DNA from: Candidatus Omnitrophota bacterium
Lineage (GTDB): Bacteria > Omnitrophota > Gorgyraeia > JACOVV01
DNA: 5,561 nt
Assembly (NCBI GenBank): GCA_016177145.1
Contig: JACOVV010000173.1
Location: forward strand, 1 to 5,561
Reading direction: 5' to 3'
The notes under the pieces were generated by a model. It was not told the origin of the DNA. It did no database searches and was given only the letters and a program-made list of their open reading frames with translations. Both the position numbers and the translations under genes were made by a program. Positions 1-4,669 of the stretch are shown here, in pieces. Positions within the stretch are counted from its first letter, which is position 1. Each line of letters opens with the position of its first letter.

Positions 1-325
1 AGCGGCGGTAATAATCCCGAAGGCAGCGTTCTCCCAACCGCCGGTAATCCTGAGCGGTGTATTCATGCTTGACGATCCAGATCCCATCGTGCCACTGCTT
101 TTCCCAGAGTTCGTTGTAAAAGGTGATCAGGTCTCCGATGGAATTGACCTTGGTGACTTTTAGATCGCGGTAGAGTTTTTCCAGTGTGTCATGGACGCGG
201 CTTCCCATGAACGCTTCGACCGTTTCCACGTCCCGCTTGATTTTATCAACATAGCGGTATTTATACTGTAGCGCGCATTGCTGATAAGTGGACAAACGGG
301 AGTGAGATACGGTTGTAGAAGTCAT
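1..325 (-). CDS. PD-(D/E)XK (RecB/Cas4-like) nuclease family protein, N-terminal part
   Basis: Partial gene reading leftwards. It starts with ATG at 325-323 and stays open to the left edge (108 codons). Residues 7-25 carry the family opening, an S-R-L-S-T-Y-x-x-C block followed by Y-K-Y-R-Y. Residues 41-45 form the G-x-x-x-H motif (GSRVH), followed by L-E-K-L-Y. In RecB-like PD-(D/E)XK proteins that His belongs to the metal site. The catalytic D and E-x-K motifs should lie beyond the window, so activity cannot be judged. C17 sits where some relatives have the first Fe-S cysteine, but a cluster cannot be claimed. The start is supported by GAGG (complement of 333-336), seven bases upstream; the ATG at 330 runs straight into a stop. 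The start codon and ribosome-binding site lie inside one arm of a long palindrome (317-484), so translation may be structure-controlled. Likely role, inferred from family: DNA repair or exonuclease. Confidence 0.82.
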   Translation of the reverse strand, partial: MTSTTVSHSRLSTYQQCALQYKYRYVDKIKRDVETVEAFMGSRVHDTLEKLYRDLKVTKVNSIGDLITFYNELWEKQWHDGIWIVKHEYTAQDYRRLGERCLRDYYRR

Positions 326-484
326 TTCATAACCTCATTTCTGCTGCAATTGCGGCTTTTGGCCTGCATCTTCGTCAGGTTCGCTCGGCATACGTGCCTT
401 CGGTGAGTATGCCGTCGCTCGCCTTCCTCGATTCGGCTCAAAATCCGCAATTTCGCGACGAAAGCAGGTTATGAAATGACTTCT
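317..484. repeat. 168-bp long-arm palindrome with perfect 19-bp ends
   Basis: The ends are an exact inverted repeat: 317-335 is the reverse complement of 466-484 (AGGTTATGAAATGACTTCT). Inside them the arms stay recognisably complementary but imperfect. An AATTGCGG-type block pairs on both sides, and GCGG-N-TTTTG on the left faces CAAAA-N-CCGC on the right. The centre is a perfect 8-bp stem, CGGCATAC (386-393) against GTATGCCG (407-414), closing a 13-base loop. The structure is nearly symmetric about position 400. No ORF of note lies within it. It resembles a MITE- or REP-like dispersed palindrome, but one copy cannot prove that. Alternatively it is a local duplication and inversion. The left end overlaps the start and ribosome-binding site of the minus-strand nuclease gene. 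Confidence 0.85.
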
Positions 485-509
485 GGTCTCAACGCTCATT
501 GTCAAGGGT

Positions 510-538
510 ATTCTATCTCAAAATCCTCTTGACTTCAA
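510..538 (-). promoter_or_regulatory. Candidate sigma70-type promoter for the nuclease gene
   Basis: On the minus strand, TTGAAG (complement of 533-538) and TAGAAT (complement of 510-515) are separated by exactly 17 bases. The predicted start near 503 would give the nuclease mRNA a leader of about 178 bases containing the whole 317-484 palindrome. A second perfect -35-like TTGACA lies at the complement of 500-505, but no acceptable -10 follows at the right spacing. Assigned by consensus match only. Confidence 0.45.
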
Positions 539-558
539 TCGTGTATTGATGATAATAT
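529..558 (+). promoter_or_regulatory. Candidate sigma70-type promoter for the OmpA-lipoprotein operon
   Basis: TTGACT (529-534) is followed by TAATAT (553-558) at 18 bases, or by GATAAT (551-556) at 16 bases. Transcription would begin near 564, leaving a short leader before the start codon. The -35 box overlaps that of the divergent minus-strand candidate (533-538). A small inverted repeat, TCAAT-N5-ATTGA (535-549), fills the spacer and could be an operator, though it is short enough to be chance. Confidence 0.55.
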
Positions 559-592
559 GACCACGATAATTTGGGGGCCAATCACTTTTAGC

Positions 593-618
593 AAAGAAGG
601 GGGTTTCCATGCGAGGGG
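593..618 (+). promoter_or_regulatory. Two tandem ribosome-binding sites for the lipoprotein gene
   Basis: GAAGGGGG (596-603) lies five bases before the ATG at 609. GAGGGG (613-618) lies five bases before a second in-frame ATG at 624. Both are usable, so Shine-Dalgarno evidence alone does not decide the start. The signal-peptide shape favours the second: from 624 the protein begins M-I-K-A-T-K-K, a normal positively charged n-region without the preceding Glu. Confidence 0.5.
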
Positions 619-1385
619 CTGAAATGATCAAAGCGACAAAAAAAATTTTGGCGGTAAGTTTAATCCTGGGACTGACCGGTTGCGCGGTTCACCTGCATAA
701 GGGACGGCCGAGCGACGCGCAAAAGATCAACCAGCTTTCAGGAGAGGTGGGGCAGTTAGGGAGCGAGTTAACCCGTTTGCAGGAAATGCGCGAGAAAGAG
801 CGCAAGGAACTGGAAAAAGCGAAGTCGTTGTTGTCGAAATTACTGCGGAAAGAAATTGACGACCGCCAGATTCGCGTGGAACAGAATGAAAGGGGTTTAG
901 TGATCACTTTCCTGGCGGAAGTTTTGTTTGATTCAGGGAAAGCGAAAGTCCGCGAAGACGCCTATACGGTTCTCAATAAAGTAGCCAAGGTGTTGAATAA
1001 TGAAGTGGTTAATTACAAGATCGGCGTCGAAGGGCACACCGACAACGATCCTATTAAATATTCGGGATGGAAGTCGAATTGGGAATTGTCCACAAGCCGG
1101 GCTACCAGCGTGCTTCATTATTTGATCGACCAGCAGAGCGTTGAGCCCTCGAGAATTTCGGCCATTGGCTATGGAGAGTATCATCCGATCACTGCCAACG
1201 ATACTGAAGATGGAAAACAGCAAAATCGCCGGGTTGAAATTGTTGTCCTGCCCAAGGAGTTGAGCAAAGTGCGGGCAGGAGCGGAATCATCCGTGTCTCA
1301 GGTCAAAGAAATGGTTCAGAGCGACGTGCCGACGGGAGAAGAGCAGTTAAGCCAACAGGATTCATCGAATCCGTATATTAAGTGA
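609..1385 (+). CDS. OmpA-family peptidoglycan-binding outer-membrane lipoprotein
   Basis: A 258-residue protein (253 if started at ATG 624). The signal peptide ends in a lipobox L-T-G-C with C25 as the predicted lipidated residue. The next residue is Ala rather than Asp, so by the enterobacterial Lol rule it should go to the outer membrane. Residues about 36-83 are charged and heptad-like, a predicted coiled coil. Residues about 88-216 form an OmpA C-terminal/MotB-type domain. G-H-T-D (142-145) supplies the Asp, and S-T-S-R-A (161-165) the Arg, that bind diaminopimelate in OmpA. The domain ends with G-Y-G-E (187-190) and N-R-R-V-E-I (206-211). The N-D-P-I-x-Y-S-G-W insertion after GHTD is more MotB-like than Pal-like. 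The last 40 residues are Ser/Gln/Glu-rich and probably disordered. The predicted role is tethering the outer membrane to peptidoglycan. A gap of 35 bases separates it from the next gene, suggesting co-transcription. No specific gene name is justified. Confidence 0.9.
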   Translation: MRGAEMIKATKKILAVSLILGLTGCAVHLHKGRPSDAQKINQLSGEVGQLGSELTRLQEMREKERKELEKAKSLLSKLLRKEIDDRQIRVEQNERGLVITFLAEVLFDSGKAKVREDAYTVLNKVAKVLNNEVVNYKIGVEGHTDNDPIKYSGWKSNWELSTSRATSVLHYLIDQQSVEPSRISAIGYGEYHPITANDTEDGKQQNRRVEIVVLPKELSKVRAGAESSVSQVKEMVQSDVPTGEEQLSQQDSSNPYIK

Positions 1386-1420
1386 GAAGCGGATAACGTC
1401 AATGGGGGAGGAACAAATCA

Positions 1421-1837
1421 ATGGCGCTGATTCAATCGCAACCGAATGAAAAGGAAAAAGTCGCCCTGGTCATCATGGGGGTGATTGCCGTGCTTTGCGT
1501 GGGATTTGGTGTTATTTCGAACGCTTCCAAACAAAAAGAAGTCGGCAGGAGAGTGGAACTTGAAGCGAAATTGGATCAATTCGCGCAGGAAAATGGAAAG
1601 CTTCAAAAAGAATTAAACCAGGCGAAAGCGCGCCTGGACGAAGAAGTTCACTTAACCCAGACCCTCAACGCCTCCTTGGCGAAAGAGCAGGAAAGCGCGC
1701 AGGCGCTCCGTTCGGAATTGGAGAAATTAAACCAGGCGCGGAGAGACCTGGAAAGGCAAATTCAGCAGCTTCAGAGTTCAAATCAGACGCTGGAAAGACA
1801 AATCCAGGCCAAAGCGATGAATGTGATAGGGCAATAA
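1421..1837 (+). CDS. Small membrane-anchored coiled-coil protein, function unknown
   Basis: A 138-residue protein with a good ribosome-binding site (GGGGGAGGA, 1404-1412, eight bases before ATG). It has a short polar N-terminus and one hydrophobic segment at residues about 14-32, with no signal-peptidase or lipobox site. From about residue 40 to 131 it is an almost uninterrupted coiled coil rich in Glu, Gln, Lys, Leu and Ala. It therefore looks like an inner-membrane anchor; by charge the long helix (K38, K40, R43, R44 follow the membrane segment) could be on either side. No catalytic motif or named family was recognised. Its position 35 bases after the OmpA lipoprotein suggests a joint envelope role, perhaps as a spacer or partner of that protein's own coiled coil; this is inference. 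Coding is supported by the ribosome-binding site, the coherent membrane-plus-coil design and the operon context. Confidence 0.8.
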   Translation: MALIQSQPNEKEKVALVIMGVIAVLCVGFGVISNASKQKEVGRRVELEAKLDQFAQENGKLQKELNQAKARLDEEVHLTQTLNASLAKEQESAQALRSELEKLNQARRDLERQIQQLQSSNQTLERQIQAKAMNVIGQ

Positions 1838-1844
1838 AAGGGGA

Positions 1845-1940
1845 TTGTTTTAAGACGGCTAATGGCGGAAGGTGGGCTCGAGTTCCCGCTTTTAAAGAGC
1901 GGAACAGCTCTGATGGACTCGAGCCCCTGCTTGTTTTAAG
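1845..1940. repeat. 10-bp direct repeat flanking the structured gap
   Basis: TTGTTTTAAG occurs exactly at 1845-1854 and again at 1931-1940, bracketing 76 bases that contain the 1874-1926 stem. The second copy supplies part of the uppS ribosome-binding site (AAGGGA, 1938-1943). It could be a target-site duplication of a small inserted element, or a chance repeat in T-rich sequence. Confidence 0.5.
1874..1936 (+). terminator. Structured stem, possible weak terminator or uppS leader element
   Basis: GGGCTCGAG (1874-1882) pairs perfectly with CTCGAGCCC (1918-1926), enclosing 35 bases that can fold further. It is followed by CTGCTTGTTTT (1927-1937 region), a broken T-tract that makes only a mediocre Rho-independent terminator. 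It lies 37 bases after the coiled-coil gene stop and ends 25 bases before the uppS start, so it may end the upstream transcript, attenuate read-through into uppS, or act as a leader structure. No known riboswitch family was recognised. Confidence 0.45.
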
Positions 1941-1951
1941 GGATACACCGA

Positions 1952-2680
1952 ATGAACAATTTACCTCGGCACATAGCCATTATCATGGATGGAAACGGTC
2001 GCTGGGCCCATGGGAGAAACCTTCCCAGGATCGTGGGGCACCGTGAAGGGATCAAGACGGTCCGGAGGATCGTGGAAGCGGCTGTTGAAATAAAATTGCA
2101 GGTTTTGACGCTTTACGCGTTCAGTGTTGAAAACTGGAATCGTTCTCCCAGAGAAGTGGACGCGCTGATGAAGATGCTTCCGGAATTCCTGGAAAAGGAG
2201 ACGCCGGATATGATGAGGAACAACATCCGCTTCAGGGCCATCGGTAGAATCAGCGGACTGCCGCTTTTTGTTCAGACAGCTCTCGATCACACCCGAAAAA
2301 CGACTCAAAATAATCAAGGACTGACACTGGCGCTGGCGTTGAATTACGGCGGCCGGACGGAATTGGTGGACGCGGTAAAATCGGTGGCCCGGGAGATAGC
2401 GGAGCGAAAACTGCTTCCGGAGGAAATTAACGAGGATACTATCGAGAAGCATCTTTACACATTTGGTTTGCCGGATCCTGATTTGCTGATTCGCACCAGT
2501 GGAGAGATGAGAATCAGTAATTTTCTTCTTTGGCAGATTTCCTACACGGAGATTTATGTCACCAAGAAATTCTGGCCCGATTTCACAAAGGAAGATTTCT
2601 TCAGTGCCATCAACGATTACCAACAAAGGGAGCGACGTTTTGGCCGGGACTCCATGCCTGCCCAAGTTGAAAGCCAGTAA
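1952..2680 (+). CDS. uppS: Undecaprenyl diphosphate synthase (cis-prenyltransferase)
   Basis: Adds isopentenyl diphosphate units in cis to farnesyl diphosphate, giving the C55 carrier used for peptidoglycan and other envelope polymers; it is a cytoplasmic, membrane-associated enzyme. All family landmarks are present. The H-I-A-I-I-M-D-G-N-G-R-W-A block (residues 7-19) includes the Mg/diphosphate-binding D13. G-H (29-30) follows, then Y-A-F-S-x-E-N-W-N-R (55-64), N-Y-G-G-R (131-135) and D-L-L-I-R-T-S-G-E-x-R-I-S-N-F (177-191), which holds the isopentenyl-diphosphate-binding R181 and R187. E200 is in Y-T-E-I-Y, and R-E-R-R-F-G is at 226-231. The length of 242 residues is normal. ATG 1952 is preceded by AAGGGA at eight bases. 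It heads the uppS-cdsA-dxr-rseP run. The usual upstream frr is absent, replaced by the envelope genes above, so its promoter or read-through source is unclear. Confidence 0.97.
   Translation: MNNLPRHIAIIMDGNGRWAHGRNLPRIVGHREGIKTVRRIVEAAVEIKLQVLTLYAFSVENWNRSPREVDALMKMLPEFLEKETPDMMRNNIRFRAIGRISGLPLFVQTALDHTRKTTQNNQGLTLALALNYGGRTELVDAVKSVAREIAERKLLPEEINEDTIEKHLYTFGLPDPDLLIRTSGEMRISNFLLWQISYTEIYVTKKFWPDFTKEDFFSAINDYQQRERRFGRDSMPAQVESQ
2625..2632 (+). promoter_or_regulatory. Ribosome-binding site deciding a TTG start for cdsA
   Basis: AAAGGGAG lies seven bases before the TTG at 2640. It sits inside the uppS codons for the conserved Q-R-E-R, so part of the match is forced by UppS coding. It is still the best-placed site near the natural N-terminus of CdsA. 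Confidence 0.45.
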
Positions 2681-3494
2681 AAAGGCCTTTAGCGGGACCG
2701 TCTGGATTTTTGCCAGCGCCGCCATCATCTACTGGTTTCCTCTCTGGCTTTTTTCGAGCGTCATCACCGCGCTCATCTGTGTCGCTCTTTTTGAGCTTTT
2801 CACACTGGCAAAAGACCGCGAGATCCCGATTCACATCTGGACGGGAATGATCTACGGAGTTTCAATCCCGGTAGCCACTTTCCTCGTCGCTTCCAGAATC
2901 GTTCCGATCGTTTCTCTAGTCGAGTTAGACGGCCTTCTGCTGGTGACAATCTTTCTGTCGCTTTTCGTCGCCCAGGCCACCCGGCGGGAAAACGCGCGGG
3001 CGCTGGCAATTATCAGCGTCACCTTCATGGCTGTTTTTTATATCAGCTGGCTTTTTAGTTTTCTGATTAAACTGAGGGTTCTGGAGCAGGGGAGACACTT
3101 GGCGGCGTTTTTGTTATTGACCGCGAAAGGAAGCGACATCGGAGGATACCTGATCGGTTCCTATTTTGGTTCCCACCGGCTCATTCCCAGGATCAGCCCG
3201 AATAAATCGGTCGAAGGATTTTGGGGAGGGATCGCCGTCAGTATCTTCGGGGCGTATCTCTGCCATTTTCTGCTTCCCGCGATTTCTCTCTGGCAATTGC
3301 TGGCAGTCGGCGCTGTTTTGGGAGGAATTGCGCAATTCGGCGACTTGGCGGAATCCATCATTAAAAGAGACTGCCAGGTGAAAGATTCAGGGGCGCTGAT
3401 TCCGGGAATAGGGGGCGTCATGGATTTGATTGACAGTCTGCTTCTCTCGGCGCCGATTTTTTATTACTGGGTGATCTGGTTTTGGAAACTATGA
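2640..3494 (+). CDS. cdsA: Phosphatidate cytidylyltransferase (CDP-diglyceride synthase)
   Basis: Integral membrane enzyme converting phosphatidic acid and CTP to CDP-diacylglycerol, the precursor of bacterial phospholipids. With a TTG start at 2640 it is 284 residues, a typical family length. An ATG at 2556 would add 28 residues that are only an out-of-frame reading of uppS, so I reject it. Several hydrophobic segments span residues about 20-50, 70-110, 120-145 and 197-232. Conserved blocks are A-K-G-S-D-x-G-G-Y (162-170), S-P-N-K-S-V-E-G (186-193) and the C-terminal signature from S239: I-I-K-R (240-243), K-D-S-G (248-251), then G-I-G-G-V-M-D-L-I-D (256-265). That signature departs from the classic H-G-G-x-x-D-R-x-D by I257 for His and L263 for Arg, while the metal-binding Asp residues D262 and D265 are kept. 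It overlaps uppS by 41 bases and meets dxr in an ATGA overlap, pointing to translational coupling. The function is secure; the exact start is not. Confidence 0.9.
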   Translation: MAGTPCLPKLKASKKAFSGTVWIFASAAIIYWFPLWLFSSVITALICVALFELFTLAKDREIPIHIWTGMIYGVSIPVATFLVASRIVPIVSLVELDGLLLVTIFLSLFVAQATRRENARALAIISVTFMAVFYISWLFSFLIKLRVLEQGRHLAAFLLLTAKGSDIGGYLIGSYFGSHRLIPRISPNKSVEGFWGGIAVSIFGAYLCHFLLPAISLWQLLAVGAVLGGIAQFGDLAESIIKRDCQVKDSGALIPGIGGVMDLIDSLLLSAPIFYYWVIWFWKL

Positions 3495-4669
3495 TCCCAC
3501 CACGGCGAATTGCCATTTTAGGATCCACAGGATCCATCGGACAGAACACGCTCAACGTCATCCGCGCTTTCCCCGGCCAATTCAAGGTGACCGCGCTGGC
3601 AGCGGGAAATAATGTGGAAGAGTTCAAGCGGCAGGTGGACGAGTGGCGCCCGGATTGGGTTTGCCTGGCGGAGAAATCGTCGGTTGAAAAAATTCTGCCG
3701 GCGCTTCCTTCCTCCGTCAAAGCTTTAGCCGGCGAGCAGGGGATGATTGAGATCGTCCAGCGAAAGGAAGTGGATCTTGTCGTTTTCGCGACGACCGGAA
3801 CCTGGGGAGTGGCTCCTCTGCTGGCGGCCATTCAGGCGAAAAAACAGGTAGCCCTGGCCAACAAAGAGAGTTTAGTCATGGCGGGGCGGATTGTCACCGA
3901 CGCGGCCAGAGAGAACGGGGTTAAAATTATTCCCATCGACAGCGAGCACAGCGCGATCTTTCAAATCCTGAACGGGCAGGACCCAAAAGAACTTCACCGC
4001 ATTTTCCTCACCTGCTCCGGTGGTCCGCTGCTGCACGTTGCCAAAGAACAGTTAAAAGAAGTGACTCTTGAGCAAGCGCTGAAACATCCCCGGTGGAAAA
4101 TGGGGCGCAAAATTACCATTGATTCATCCACCTTGATGAATAAAGGATTGGAGATTATCGAGGCGAAATGGCTTTTCGGCGTGACGCCGGACCAGGTTCA
4201 GGTGGTGATTCATCCGGAGGCGGTGGTTCATTCCATGGTAGAGTATAGGGACGGGTCCTTCATGGCGCAGATGGGGGTCACGGATATGAAGGGGCCGATT
4301 CAGTACGCTCTCGGGTATCCCCATCGCCTGCCGGCGGTGACCGAACGGCTGAATTTGGTCGAGGTCGGCAAATTAAGTTTCTCTCTCCCTGACGTGGACC
4401 GGTTCCCCTGCCTGCGGATCGCTTACCAAGCCGCCAGGGGAGGGGACAGCGATGCCACCGTGATGAACGGGGCCAATGACACGGCGGTGGAAGCGTTTCT
4501 GGAAGAAAAAATCCGCTGGAACGAAATCCCGGAGTTGATCGAAACAGTCTTATCTCGTCATCAAAAATGTGAAAATCCAGGTCTAGCGCGAATTTTGGAA
4601 TTGGACCGTTGGGCCCGTGAAGAGACGACTCGTCTCATCGGGCAGAGGAGCAAAGCATGGGTCTCTTGA
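3491..4669 (+). CDS. dxr: 1-deoxy-D-xylulose 5-phosphate reductoisomerase
   Basis: Catalyses NADPH-dependent conversion of DXP to 2-C-methyl-D-erythritol 4-phosphate, the committed step of the MEP isoprenoid pathway and the target of fosmidomycin. From ATG 3491 the protein has 392 residues, normal for the family. The NADPH-binding G-S-T-G-S-I-G is at 11-17, and A-N-K-E-S at 123-127. Metal ligands are D150 and E152 (I-D-S-E-H-S) plus E221 in M-N-K-G-L-E (216-221). Substrate-binding residues S176, H199, W202, S212, N217 and K218 align with those of the E. coli enzyme, so it should be active. ATG 3491 overlaps the cdsA stop as ATGA. A TTG at 3482 would add three residues but has no better ribosome-binding site. 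The gene depends on coupling, since only a weak GGA precedes it. It supplies the precursors used by UppS two genes upstream. Confidence 0.97.
   Translation: MIPPRRIAILGSTGSIGQNTLNVIRAFPGQFKVTALAAGNNVEEFKRQVDEWRPDWVCLAEKSSVEKILPALPSSVKALAGEQGMIEIVQRKEVDLVVFATTGTWGVAPLLAAIQAKKQVALANKESLVMAGRIVTDAARENGVKIIPIDSEHSAIFQILNGQDPKELHRIFLTCSGGPLLHVAKEQLKEVTLEQALKHPRWKMGRKITIDSSTLMNKGLEIIEAKWLFGVTPDQVQVVIHPEAVVHSMVEYRDGSFMAQMGVTDMKGPIQYALGYPHRLPAVTERLNLVEVGKLSFSLPDVDRFPCLRIAYQAARGGDSDATVMNGANDTAVEAFLEEKIRWNEIPELIETVLSRHQKCENPGLARILELDRWAREETTRLIGQRSKAWVS
4644..4650 (+). promoter_or_regulatory. Strong ribosome-binding site for rseP inside dxr
   Basis: AGAGGAG lies six bases before the ATG at 4657, within the last codons of dxr. 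It fixes the rseP start and its 13-base overlap with dxr. Confidence 0.75.

Noticed and set aside
500..505. Perfect minus-strand -35 hexamer TTGACA
   Set aside because: No -10-like hexamer follows at 15-19 bases; the pair at 510-538 is a better promoter candidate.
1618..1637. Seven-base hairpin CCAGGCG / CGCCTGG inside the coiled-coil gene
   Set aside because: It lies in coding sequence, has no T-tract, and arises from repeated Gln-Ala-Lys/Arg codons of the coil.
2556..2639. ATG at 2556 as the cdsA start
   Set aside because: The extra 28 residues are an alternative-frame reading of conserved uppS codons and do not resemble a CdsA N-terminus.
1961..2728. A 255-codon minus-strand open frame across uppS
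   Set aside because: It lies antisense to a fully conserved UppS reading frame, has no recognisable domain and is rich in Arg, His, Pro and Gln as expected of a shadow frame.
3482..3490. TTG at 3482 as the dxr start
   Set aside because: The ATG at 3491 forms a classic ATGA overlap with the cdsA stop and gives a normal Dxr N-terminus; the TTG adds only three residues without a ribosome-binding site.
3521..3537. Direct repeat GGATCCA
   Set aside because: It encodes the two G-S pairs of the conserved G-S-T-G-S-I-G cofactor loop of Dxr; constraint explains it.
3418..3831. A 137-codon minus-strand open frame over the cdsA-dxr junction
   Set aside because: It is antisense to conserved dxr motifs, its Ser/Arg/Thr-rich translation matches no family, and it has no supporting context.
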